NCBI GenBank assembly: GCA_036704045.1
Contig: DATNQM010000052.1
Coordinates: forward strand, 32,636 to 96,635
Direction of reading: 5' to 3'
Source: Ancylothrix sp036704045
GTDB taxonomy: Bacteria > Cyanobacteriota > Cyanobacteriia > Cyanobacteriales > Oscillatoriaceae
DNA: 64,000 nt
Below, in pieces: positions 8,424 to 17,303 of this stretch. Numbering within the stretch: position 1 is the stretch's first letter; every line of letters starts with the position of its first letter. Both the position numbers and the translations under genes were made by a program. A model generated the notes under the pieces. That model searched no databases and was not told the origin of the DNA. It worked only from the letters and a program-made list of their open reading frames with translations.

Positions 8424-10466
8424 ATGAACAGCCCCACCAAAGTCACTATGCTCAACAAAAAATTAGTCAAAAACCTCGCTGATGCTATTCAAACAGCAGC
8501 AGCCTCACTATCAAGGCGACAAAAACACACTCTTCTAATTGGCATTGATATCATACTTTTCTTAATCGCAATATATGGAGCCTTTGCCCTACGTTTCAGC
8601 CCCATCAACCCCCTAGATAAAATTCTCCCCTACACCGGCCTTATTACGCTACTAATTTTCATTAAAATAATAAGCTTTATAACAATGGGCATTTACCGCC
8701 CAGTTTTACGTTACACCGGCCTAGAATTTTTCTTTAGCGCCACCAAAGCTGTTTTATTAAGTTCTGGTACATTCGTTCTCCTTGCTTACTTACTAGAATT
8801 CTTACAGCTACCTCGCTCTGTACTCCTTAATGATGCTTTACTCACCTTCCTACTGGTAGTAGGAGTGCGCTACTCAATGCGTTGGCTTGTTTGTCAGCTT
8901 GTCTATAGAGCAGGGCAAAACAAACCACCTCAACGAGTCATAATTTACGGAGCAGGTGCCGGTGGGACTCAACTAGCGCGAGCCTTGGCTTATCAAAGTA
9001 ACTATAACCTAATCGGTTTTGTTGATGATGACGCTTCTCTCCAAAACCAAATTATCCAAGGTTTAACAGTTTACCCCCCATCATACTTACCAAGGCTAGT
9101 AACTCAAAAAAAACTTGACACAATTTTGCTAGCGATGCCCTCAGTAGAGCGTTCAGTAAAACGTCAAATTATCGAACAATTACAAACCTTATCAGTATCT
9201 GTTAAAACCGTACCTAGTATTGGTGAAATCTTAGCCGGAAAAGTATCAATTAGTGAAATTAGAGATGTTGATATTGCCGATTTGCTAGGTCGAGAAGAAG
9301 TTGCACCAGATCCAGAATTACTAAAAATGAACATCACCGGCAAATCAGTATTAGTCACTGGTGCGGGTGGATCAATAGGCTCAGAACTATGTAGACAAAT
9401 TGCTCAACAACAACCTAAGTGTTTAGTGTTATATGAAATGAGCGAATTCGCTCTATATAACATAGAAATGGAACTAGGAGAAACTTACCCTAACCTAAAC
9501 AAGATTGCTTGTCTAGCATCTGTCCTTGATAAAAATCGCCTAAGTTCGACTCTCTATAAGTATGAAGTCGATACCGTTTACCATGCAGCAGCCTATAAAC
9601 ACGTCCCCCTTGTCGAAGCCAATCCTGCTCAAGGCATTGTTAATAATGTAGAAGGAACTCTTACAGCAGCCCGCTGTGCAGTAGACTGCGGCGTAAAAAA
9701 CTTTGTCCTTATTTCCACAGATAAAGCCGTTCGTCCCACAAACGTCATGGGAACAACCAAACGAGTTGCTGAATTGATTTTGCAAGGCTTAGCGGCTCAG
9801 CCAGAAATGACTACTAACTTTAGTATGGTTCGGTTTGGCAATGTTTTAGATAGTAGTGGTTCAGTTGTACCGCGTTTCCGTAAACAAATCGCTGCGGGAG
9901 AAGCCCTCACCCTAACCCATCCAGATATTACTCGTTACTTTATGTCAATACCCGAAGCTGCTCGTCTTGTAATACAAGCTGGCGCTTTAGGCAAAAAAGG
10001 AGAAATTTTTCTTCTTGACATGGGTGAACCGGTTAGAATCTACGATCTGGCACTACAAATGATCCGGCTTTCTGGCTTAGTTCCTGGACAAGATATTGAA
10101 ATTAAAATAACAGGACTACGACCTGGAGAAAAACTTTATGAAGAATTACTCATAGATGGTGATAATATCACCCCTACCCGACATCCCAAAATTTTTAGCG
10201 CCAGAGAAGCAAAAATACCTTGGGAAATTTTACAAGCTCGTCTGGAAGTCCTTCAGACAGCGGCTCGGCATAATAACCGGGGGGAAATTATCACTCAATT
10301 GCAACACCTAGTACCAGAATATAAACCAGCCAATGTAGCAGTATCGCTAAAGGCTCCAGTCAAAGTAATAGCTCCTTCTGTAGAGTGTAGTAGTGGAGGC
10401 ATGGCAGTATATACAGATCGGCTAAACAAGAGCGGCATACATAGCAATGCGAACTTAGCTCATTAG
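8424..10466 (+). CDS. Nucleoside-diphosphate-sugar 4,6-dehydratase, membrane-bound (CapD/WbpM-like)
   Basis: A 680-residue protein with about four N-terminal membrane helices (residues ~40-160), a first Rossmann domain with YGAGAGGTQLARAL near residue 174, and a second SDR domain with VTGAGGSIGSELCRQI near residues 310-325. The SDR domain continues with the AAYKHVPLVE block, STDKAVRPTNVMG and SMVRFGNVLDSSGSVVPRF. This is the architecture of WbpM/CapD enzymes, which dehydrate UDP-GlcNAc to 4-keto-6-deoxy sugars at the inner membrane. The catalytic Tyr of ordinary SDRs is replaced by the Met/Lys arrangement typical of this family. A second in-frame Met nine codons downstream could also be the start. 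A 228-base gap separates it from the WecA-like gene, so it may have its own promoter. Confidence 0.88.
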   Translation: MNSPTKVTMLNKKLVKNLADAIQTAAASLSRRQKHTLLIGIDIILFLIAIYGAFALRFSPINPLDKILPYTGLITLLIFIKIISFITMGIYRPVLRYTGLEFFFSATKAVLLSSGTFVLLAYLLEFLQLPRSVLLNDALLTFLLVVGVRYSMRWLVCQLVYRAGQNKPPQRVIIYGAGAGGTQLARALAYQSNYNLIGFVDDDASLQNQIIQGLTVYPPSYLPRLVTQKKLDTILLAMPSVERSVKRQIIEQLQTLSVSVKTVPSIGEILAGKVSISEIRDVDIADLLGREEVAPDPELLKMNITGKSVLVTGAGGSIGSELCRQIAQQQPKCLVLYEMSEFALYNIEMELGETYPNLNKIACLASVLDKNRLSSTLYKYEVDTVYHAAAYKHVPLVEANPAQGIVNNVEGTLTAARCAVDCGVKNFVLISTDKAVRPTNVMGTTKRVAELILQGLAAQPEMTTNFSMVRFGNVLDSSGSVVPRFRKQIAAGEALTLTHPDITRYFMSIPEAARLVIQAGALGKKGEIFLLDMGEPVRIYDLALQMIRLSGLVPGQDIEIKITGLRPGEKLYEELLIDGDNITPTRHPKIFSAREAKIPWEILQARLEVLQTAARHNNRGEIITQLQHLVPEYKPANVAVSLKAPVKVIAPSVECSSGGMAVYTDRLNKSGIHSNANLAH

Positions 10467-10552
10467 TGTATTAGTCAAAAAAACACAAAGGACAAATGAC
10501 TATATTGAGGCTTTTTTCCTGCTAAGGTAAGCTTGAACTTACGAAAATCGTT

Positions 10553-12790
10553 ATGGGTTGTGAAGGTTTTAGGGATCAGAAATTCATGGGCTTGTTTGGG
10601 AAAGACAAATACAGTGTGAAGAAACTATTATTAAATCCACCTCTGACTGGTTTAACAGCTTTTTCTCTGACGCTGCTAGGCTATTCATGTCCTGTAGTCT
10701 TAGGGGCAATTCCTGATAAAGCTACAGCTGGCCAAAGTGATGTGATTCCGAGTGAAACTGGACAGCAAAAAATAGCCCAAATTGGGCAGCGTGGTGAACT
10801 TTACATCCTTGGCCCAGGCGACCGAGTTCAAGTTGATATTTTTAATGTTCCAGAATATAGCGGCACCAATGGCCAACATCGCGTTTTAGTAGATGGCACT
10901 CTCAACTTACCCCTTTTACCAGGGCCGATTTATGTTCAAGGTTTAACTCTACAACAGGCGGCAAGACAAGTATCTGAGCAATATAGGCCATTTTTAACAA
11001 ATCCCATTGTTACACTTAGCTTGCTAGAGCCTCGACCAATTAACATTGCTGTGGCTGGGGAAGTAAATCGGCCTGGATCCTATAGTTTAACGCCTGTGGG
11101 ACTGCCAAATACTACTGGTGGCGCGGCTGTTCAGGTGCCTACTTTAACAAGAGCCCTTCAAGCTGCCGGTGGGGTAACTCAGTCGGCAGATATCCGTAAC
11201 GTCCAAATTCGTTCGGCCACAGGCGCTGGAGGCTCCTTTGACCTTTCGAGATTATCTCAGCAAGCTGCTCTTGGCGAAGATATTCCCGTACGAGATGGAG
11301 ATAGTATTTTTGTCCCGCCGTTAACGTCGCTTACTCCTCAACAAGCTTCTCAACTGGCTGTAACAAGCTTTTCAGGCGATCTGACTCGTCCTGTGAATAT
11401 TACAGTTGTGGGCGAAGTAAACCGTCCGGGGCCTTATGTTGTGACTCGTGTAGATCAAACAGGTGGGGTTTTAACCGTTAGTCGTGCTATTCAAACGGCC
11501 GGGGGGTTAACAGGAGCGGCTGATATTCAAAATATTAAGGTACAGCGTTTGACTCAAACTGGAATCGCCCAAACAATTACTCTCAATCTTTTGGGGCTTG
11601 TACGCGGGTCGGATCTCAGTCAAGATGTAGTATTGGCACCGGGGGATACAATTGTTGTGCCAACAGTAGCGCGTCTGGACTTAGATCAGGCGGCCGAAAT
11701 TGCCAGTACGAGTCTGGCGGGCGATCCAACTCGTCCTCTAAATATTGCAATTACAGGTGAGGTAAACCGTCCGGGGTCTTATACAGTCCAGCGCGTGGAT
11801 GATAAAGGCGGACAACTGGGATTAATCACTGTGACACGGGCTCTGCAAACGGCGGGCGGTATTACTCAGTCGGCAGATATCCGTCGTATTCAAGTGCGCC
11901 GGCCTACCCGACAAAATACTGAGCAAGTGATTAATGTGGATTTATGGCAACTTTTGCAGGCCGGCGACCTTAAGCAAGATATTATTTTGGGCCAAAATGA
12001 TACTATTGTGGTACCCACTTCTTCTAATGTAAATACGGCAGAACTTGCTCAATTGGCTGTTACGAGTTTTGCTGGTGACTCAACCCGGCCTTTAAATATT
12101 GCAATTACTGGTGAGGTAAACCGTCCGGGTTCTTACACTGTTCAGCGCTTGGATGATAAAGGTGGACAGCTTGGAGTTGTAACTGTGACCAGGGCCTTAC
12201 AAACGGCTGGGGGGATTACTCAAACTGCTGATATCCGACGCATTCAAGTCCGGCGACCGACAAGAGAAGGGACTGAACAAATTATTGATGTTAATCTATG
12301 GCAGTTGTTGCAGTCGGGGGATCTCAATCAAGATGTTATTTTGGATCAAAATGACACGATTGTGGTGCCGACAGCTGAGGTTGTAGATTTAACTGAAACT
12401 TCCCAAATTGGAGCGGCTAATTTTTCGCCTAGTAGCATTAGAGTGAATGTGGTGGGAGAAGTTGTTAAACCTGGCGTTGTGGAAGTACCCCCTAATACCT
12501 CTTTAAATCAAGCACTTTTGGCGGCCGGTGGACTAGACCAGTTGCGCGCAAAAACTCAGGAAGTTGAACTGATTAGACTCAACCCAAATGGTACTGTGTC
12601 TCGTAGGACTCTGGAGCTTGATTTTTCTCAAGAATTAAATGAAAATAACAACCCCTCTATTCGTCCTAATGATGTAATTGTTGTCGGTCGGTCGCGCATT
12701 ACTTCTTTAGCAGATACACTTTCAACTGTTTTTAGTCCTGTAACAAATTTCCTTGGAGTGTTCCGTATTTTACAGCTATTTGGGTTGTAG
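10553..12790 (+). CDS. Polysaccharide export protein with PES and repeated SLBB domains (Wza-like)
   Basis: A 745-residue envelope protein. After a signal-like hydrophobic stretch (LTGLTAFSLTLLGYSCPVVLGA) comes the polysaccharide-export domain YILGPGDRVQVDIFNVPEYSG (near residues 83-103). Five SLBB-type modules follow, each with a core like (I/V)xGEVNRPGSYxVxR and a tail like LxQDxxLxxxDTIVVPT, repeating about every 118 residues. Proteins of this class form the outer-membrane or periplasmic conduit for EPS with Wzc. The modules are far more numerous than in E. coli Wza, which could span a thicker envelope (inference). An in-frame Met at residue 12 (base 10586) has a better-placed AGGGA and may be the real start. 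The Wzc-like gene follows by 72 bases. Confidence 0.88.
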   Translation: MGCEGFRDQKFMGLFGKDKYSVKKLLLNPPLTGLTAFSLTLLGYSCPVVLGAIPDKATAGQSDVIPSETGQQKIAQIGQRGELYILGPGDRVQVDIFNVPEYSGTNGQHRVLVDGTLNLPLLPGPIYVQGLTLQQAARQVSEQYRPFLTNPIVTLSLLEPRPINIAVAGEVNRPGSYSLTPVGLPNTTGGAAVQVPTLTRALQAAGGVTQSADIRNVQIRSATGAGGSFDLSRLSQQAALGEDIPVRDGDSIFVPPLTSLTPQQASQLAVTSFSGDLTRPVNITVVGEVNRPGPYVVTRVDQTGGVLTVSRAIQTAGGLTGAADIQNIKVQRLTQTGIAQTITLNLLGLVRGSDLSQDVVLAPGDTIVVPTVARLDLDQAAEIASTSLAGDPTRPLNIAITGEVNRPGSYTVQRVDDKGGQLGLITVTRALQTAGGITQSADIRRIQVRRPTRQNTEQVINVDLWQLLQAGDLKQDIILGQNDTIVVPTSSNVNTAELAQLAVTSFAGDSTRPLNIAITGEVNRPGSYTVQRLDDKGGQLGVVTVTRALQTAGGITQTADIRRIQVRRPTREGTEQIIDVNLWQLLQSGDLNQDVILDQNDTIVVPTAEVVDLTETSQIGAANFSPSSIRVNVVGEVVKPGVVEVPPNTSLNQALLAAGGLDQLRAKTQEVELIRLNPNGTVSRRTLELDFSQELNENNNPSIRPNDVIVVGRSRITSLADTLSTVFSPVTNFLGVFRILQLFGL
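11042..12480 (+). repeat. Internal tandem repeats of the SLBB export gene
   Basis: Five copies of a ~118-codon module start near 11042, 11396, 11741, 12095 and 12446. The spacing is 354, 345, 354 and 351 bases. Copies 3 and 4 are nearly identical at the protein level and very similar in DNA; the first two are moderately diverged and the fifth is the most diverged. The pattern suggests recent in-frame duplication of copy 3 or 4, possibly changing pore length. Confidence 0.85.
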
Positions 12791-12862
12791 AAATTTAGGT
12801 CTTAGGATCTAGTATCAATTTCATTTCAAATAGGAACTAGCAAAAAATAGAAGGGGGTCAAT

Positions 12863-15184
12863 ATGGAAAGTACACAAAATTATCCCAACATACCACACGG
12901 ACAAACGATCCAGCCTCAATATCAGCAACCAGCCCTGACAACTGAGGGACTAGATGCTGAAGAGGATGGCTTGAATCTAGGTTCTATCGTAGGTACTATC
13001 CGCCGTCGAGCTATTGTCGTGGGGCTAATTACCGCAGCAGCGACAGGAGCCGTTTTGGCTTGGACTTTAAGTGAAACGCCGAAATATCAAGGATCGTTTC
13101 AACTGTTAGTTGAGCCGGTGATTAATCAAAACAACAAATTGCCGGCTAATTTACCTGCTGGGGCAGAATTACTAGGAATGAGCGGATCAGGAAGTCTGGA
13201 TTACGAGAGCCAATTAGCGGTTCTTCAAAGTCCAAAAGTGATGGAGCCTATTATTCAGCAGCTAAAGGCGAAATATCCTGAAATTGACTATAAAAAGCTT
13301 TTGGGAGCAAAGGGTCAAAAAGCCACTTTAGAGATGGAGCGTATCAAAAAAACTAAGGTTATTACAATTAGTTATTTAGACAAAGATCCTCAAAAAATTA
13401 TGTTTGTTTTGGAGAAGTTGTCTCAAGGCTACCTGAACTATAGCCGTGATGACCGCAAGACAGACAGCCGCCAAGGTATTCAATTTATTGATGAGCAACT
13501 TCCGCAAATGCGTCAGCGGGTTGATGGTTTACAAGCTCAATTACAACAATTTCGGCAACAATATAATTTGATTGATCCTCAAATTCAAGGTCAACAATTA
13601 GCTCAACAAATGGTTGGCCTTAATAATGATAAGTTAGATATAAGAACTACTATTATTCAGCAGCAATTACTTTCTGAAAATTTACAAAAACGGCTAAGTG
13701 GTCAAACTGCAGATACAGCTTTGGTCTCTTCGGCACTTACGCAAGCACCTCGCTATCAAGAACTTCTCAATCAAATCAAAAATATAAGAACTAAAATTGA
13801 ACTGGAAAAAAGGCGGTTTACAGTCAACAGCCCTCAAATTCAAGACCTTTTGAATCAGGAGGCTCTTTTAGAACCTTTGATTCGTCAAGAAGCTGAAAAA
13901 GTTTTAGGTCAAAGCTTGCAACAAGTTCCATTGCAACAACTTGAAAGTGTGCCTTTTCAAGATTCTATTCGTCTAGGTTTGGCGCAACAGTTGGTGGATA
14001 CCACAAATCAAATTGAGGTTTTAAAGGTTCGCTCTCAGGCAATTGATGCGGCACTGAAGCAGCTTAATGAAGATGTTAAACAATTTCCTATAGTAATTCG
14101 CCAATTCACAGATTTACAGCGAGAATTGGGAGTGGCGACTAATACTTTGAACCAACTTTTGGCCCAGCGAGAAAGTTTGCGGGTGGATGCGGCAAAGCAA
14201 GATGTGCCTTGGGAAATGATTTCTGAACCAAAAATACCCAAAGATAAGGATGGGAAATTGGTTGTCGCATCTCCTCAGTTACCAAAGCGTTTAGGGATAG
14301 GAGTTTTGGGTGGTTTGCTTTTGGGTGTGGGTACGGCTTTGCTGCTTGACCGGCTCAATAATGTTTTCCACCGGCCTGAAGATATCAAAAACGCTACCAA
14401 ATTACCAATGCTGGGTCTAATTCCTATTAGCGACCAAGCGAAGCTAGTCACTTCCCAAACTGTGCCTATGGATAAGGTACAAGGAACTTTAGATACCTAC
14501 AGGAGTGCTTCGCCTTTTATTGAGGCTTTTCGCTCTCTAAATGCTAACCTTCGGTTACTCAGTGGTAGCAATTCTATTCGCTCTTTAGTTATTAGTTCAC
14601 CGGCTCCGGGAGATGGTAAATCGACAGTGGCACTGAATTTGGCCCAGGCGGCGGCGGCAATGGGTCAGCGAGTTTTACTGGTGGATGCAGACTTGCGTTG
14701 GCCTCAAATTGAAGCAAAACTTGGCTTATCGGGTTCCACAGGTTTGACGGATTTGTTAGCTTCCGATTTAACACCCGATAGTGTTATCAAAAGTTCTCAG
14801 GCTGAAGCAAATTTATTTGTAATTACTGCCGGATCTCATACTACTGACCCTCTGCGACTTCTTTCTTCTAAGAAAATGCTTAGTTTAATGTCACAGTGGC
14901 GGACGGCTTATGATCTGGTTATTTACGATACACCGCCTTTGTTGGGTTTGGCAGATAGCAGTCTTTTGGCCGGCTACACGGATGGAATGTTATTGATTGT
15001 AGGAATATCTCATACTGATCAATCGGAATTTAAACAGGCTTTACAAGGTTTGCAAATGGCGGGGACTCCGATTTTAGGAGTTGTTGCTAACCAGGTAAAG
15101 GAAACCGTGACTGTTTATAGCGAACCTCGTCCTATTCCCCAAAATCCGCCAAATCAGAAAGAAGAAAATACAGTTAGTTTGTAG
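12863..15184 (+). CDS. Polysaccharide chain-length/tyrosine autokinase (Wzc-like BY-kinase)
   Basis: A 773-residue inner-membrane protein. It has an N-terminal Wzz domain (about residues 30-130, with the first membrane helix near 55-75), a long coiled-coil region rich in Gln and Leu (about 200-440), a second membrane helix (LGIGVLGGLLLGVGTALLL, about 475-495) and a cytoplasmic kinase domain. The kinase shows Walker A SSPAPGDGKSTVALNLA (~579-595), Walker A' VLLVDADLRWP (~606) and Walker B DLVIYDTPPLLGLADSSLLA. It should control EPS chain length and export with the upstream SLBB protein. The C-terminal tail has a single Tyr (VYSEPRP) instead of the Tyr-rich cluster usual in BY-kinases. A strong ribosome binding site (AAGGGGG, 5 bases before ATG) supports the start. 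Confidence 0.9.
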   Translation: MESTQNYPNIPHGQTIQPQYQQPALTTEGLDAEEDGLNLGSIVGTIRRRAIVVGLITAAATGAVLAWTLSETPKYQGSFQLLVEPVINQNNKLPANLPAGAELLGMSGSGSLDYESQLAVLQSPKVMEPIIQQLKAKYPEIDYKKLLGAKGQKATLEMERIKKTKVITISYLDKDPQKIMFVLEKLSQGYLNYSRDDRKTDSRQGIQFIDEQLPQMRQRVDGLQAQLQQFRQQYNLIDPQIQGQQLAQQMVGLNNDKLDIRTTIIQQQLLSENLQKRLSGQTADTALVSSALTQAPRYQELLNQIKNIRTKIELEKRRFTVNSPQIQDLLNQEALLEPLIRQEAEKVLGQSLQQVPLQQLESVPFQDSIRLGLAQQLVDTTNQIEVLKVRSQAIDAALKQLNEDVKQFPIVIRQFTDLQRELGVATNTLNQLLAQRESLRVDAAKQDVPWEMISEPKIPKDKDGKLVVASPQLPKRLGIGVLGGLLLGVGTALLLDRLNNVFHRPEDIKNATKLPMLGLIPISDQAKLVTSQTVPMDKVQGTLDTYRSASPFIEAFRSLNANLRLLSGSNSIRSLVISSPAPGDGKSTVALNLAQAAAAMGQRVLLVDADLRWPQIEAKLGLSGSTGLTDLLASDLTPDSVIKSSQAEANLFVITAGSHTTDPLRLLSSKKMLSLMSQWRTAYDLVIYDTPPLLGLADSSLLAGYTDGMLLIVGISHTDQSEFKQALQGLQMAGTPILGVVANQVKETVTVYSEPRPIPQNPPNQKEENTVSL

Positions 15185-16103
15185 TTTTAATTTCTTCTTC
15201 TACTAAATAGGCATCTTTAACAAGTAGGACTTCTATTTGAGGTTCAAGGTCTTTTTTGAACTATGAGAAAGTATGAGTTTATGGGTGAAATTATATAATT
15301 ATGAGCAATTATAAGAACAAGGATAATGCAATTTAAAAGTTACATAGCTGAATATCAAGTTATCCAGAGCCAAGAAAATTAAAAATTGACGGTGAATATT
15401 TTGGCTATCAAAACTATTTATTTACCGATAGTGAAAAATGTTTCTTGGATGCTTTGGAATCTCAGTCATGGAAGCCAGCTAACAACTTTAAAAAATGATT
15501 GTTATTGGATAAATAGTATTGCTTTTATCCCTAATAGTCAGACTCTTAGTGCTCATCTCCAGAAGGTGTGTCGAGGAAATACAAATTTGGAATAGGAAGC
15601 TGGGAAACTCTAAGAAGCCTTCAGGAAGGAAGGCCAAGGTGCGTCGAGGAAGGACAAATTTGGACTAGAGTTCAATCTTTGCTTGACTTTTGGGTTGTAA
15701 GCTGATAATTTGCCAAAAAATAATGAAAAAAGTACCTTATTAATAATAAAAGTAAAAAAAAAGGGAAACCAAACTATATTTCTACAGGTTGTAAGTGCCA
15801 ATTTATAGATATTTATGAAACTCCTAAAGATGATTCACAAAAAGTTAAAGAATAATGTCTAAAATCCCCAAAGTCGCATTTGTTGAACCCTCAATTTAAA
15901 CACCCTACCTCTTAAAAATCCCCTAATACTAAACCCAATTTAACTAGAGTCATTAGAAACCTTTTCTGTATCCCTGAATTAACGTATTTCAACGTTTAAA
16001 AAATAAACCGTTCAAAGAAAATCCAGAAAATTCAAAAAAGAAACATTCTAAATCGGATTTAGTATTAGCAAGGAACCGGCAAAAACATCCTAAAAACTAA
16101 AGC
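15185..16103. other. Long gene-poor interval with a WD40 remnant
   Basis: This 919-base, AT-rich stretch separates the EPS locus from the minus-strand gene block. It contains one recognisable protein fossil (WD40, separate entry). It also has a short imperfect direct repeat: a ~24-base segment around GTCGAGGAA followed by ACAAATTTGGA occurs near 15569 and again near 15643. I see no other gene-like structure and no tRNA. It probably marks old deletion or insertion activity. Confidence 0.6.
15386..15595 (+). pseudogene. WD40-repeat protein remnant
   Basis: A 69-codon open stretch contains the segment LWNLSHGSQLTTL followed by INSIAFIPNSQTLSA. This matches one WD40 blade (consensus W-D/N-L-x-x-G...L-x-x-L...H...V-x-S-(V/I)-A-F-x-P-D/N-x-x-x-L). 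The conserved His of the blade is replaced and the WD dipeptide is WN. No second blade, kinase or caspase domain is visible nearby, and the ends are not conserved-looking. It is most likely debris of one of the large WD40 proteins common in filamentous cyanobacteria rather than a working gene. Confidence 0.5.
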
Positions 16104-17105
16104 TTACTCCATCATTAAAACAATTTTACCCGTCATCGAACCCGTTTCTAACAACTTATGCGCCTGCGCCGCATCTTCCAAAGCAAACATTTTACTCACA
16201 TTAATTTTCAGCTTACCCTCATCAATTAACCGCGCACATTGTTGTAAAATCTTTGCCTGATCTTGCAACGCATCCACCATATTTTTTAACATCGGAGTCA
16301 GCATAATTTCTTGAGTCAGACGCAAATTTCGCATTCTAGCTTCCTTCAAATTTCCATACTGAGATTCGATCTCTAAAATTGTTACCAAATCTCCATAAAT
16401 TTTTACCGCTGGCACCGTTTTATAAAACACCTCTCCCCCAACCGTATCAAACCCAACATCCACTCCCTCACCATTCGTCCAATCTAAAGTAGCTTTAACA
16501 AAATCAACTTCCTTATAAAGCACAGTAACATCAGCACCCAAACCCCTCACAAAATCTGCTTTATCTGACGTTCCTACCGTCGTTAAAACCTCCGCACCTT
16601 GCAATTTTGCCAGTTGAATTGCCACATGACCAACCCCTCCGGCACCGGCCTGAATTAACACCTTTTGACCGGCTTGTAAACGTGCCCGATCATACAAAGA
16701 CTCCCACGCCGTAATTAAAACCAAAGGAGCAGCAGCAGCTTCTGCAAAACTTAAAGATTGAGGTTTCTTAGCAATAAATCGCTCATCTACCACCGCATAT
16801 TCTGCATAATTTCCCTTCGGGCCACCCATTCCCCCCAAACAAAAATAAACCTCATCTCCCACTTTAAATTTGCTGACACCGGCCCCAACTTCTTCAACAA
16901 CACCGGCCCCATCACATCCCAAAACTTGCGGGTTTTTGTCTGGGTAGAATGTACCTCGTTGGCGAAGTTTAGTATCAATTGGATTAATCCCGGCAGCCTT
17001 TAACTTTACTAAAACTTCCCTCTCATTCTCTATAGCTGGTTTGCTGATTTCTTGTAGTTTTAAAACATCTGGTTCACCGGCACTTGTCATCACAATTGCA
17101 CGCAT
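16104..17105 (-). CDS. NADPH:quinone oxidoreductase-like medium-chain dehydrogenase
   Basis: A 333-residue medium-chain dehydrogenase/reductase. The GroES-like catalytic domain (about residues 1-120) includes KAAGINPIDTKLRQRG and VLGCDGAGVVEEVG. The Rossmann domain has IQAGAGGVGHVAIQLAKLQG at residues 151-170. The cysteine/histidine zinc ligands of true alcohol dehydrogenases are not apparent, so a zeta-crystallin-like, NADPH-dependent quinone or enone reductase is the better guess, although databases may call it zinc-type. Probably a soluble cytoplasmic enzyme of stress or detoxification metabolism; the substrate is unknown. It is preceded by ~200 bases containing a C-rich repeat and does not look tightly co-transcribed with the E2 gene. 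Confidence 0.85.
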   Translation of the reverse strand: MRAIVMTSAGEPDVLKLQEISKPAIENEREVLVKLKAAGINPIDTKLRQRGTFYPDKNPQVLGCDGAGVVEEVGAGVSKFKVGDEVYFCLGGMGGPKGNYAEYAVVDERFIAKKPQSLSFAEAAAAPLVLITAWESLYDRARLQAGQKVLIQAGAGGVGHVAIQLAKLQGAEVLTTVGTSDKADFVRGLGADVTVLYKEVDFVKATLDWTNGEGVDVGFDTVGGEVFYKTVPAVKIYGDLVTILEIESQYGNLKEARMRNLRLTQEIMLTPMLKNMVDALQDQAKILQQCARLIDEGKLKINVSKMFALEDAAQAHKLLETGSMTGKIVLMME

Positions 17106-17194
17106 TTTTCAACTCCTTGATATAACCTACATTTAGCTATTGAGTTATTTTAAATCATTCACCAAAAATAACCAACTTTGTTTAAATATATAAC

Positions 17195-17283
17195 TTTAAA
17201 AAAATCTAGGGGCAGTACCCCCATACCCCCCATCCCAAGCTTTAAAAAATCTAGGGGCAGTAAACCCTTACCCGCCCCATCCA
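17195..17283. repeat. Two tandem copies of a ~43-base C-rich repeat
   Basis: Two adjacent, imperfect copies (about 17195-17238 and 17241-17283) share a run of A's, the core ATCTAGGGGCAGTA and a C-rich end finishing in CCATCC. They lie between the E2 gene and the dehydrogenase gene. The type of repeat is familiar from intergenic regions of filamentous cyanobacteria; I see no coding potential. Confidence 0.6.
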
Positions 17284-17303
17284 GTAACTCCTCAATCGCA
17301 AAA

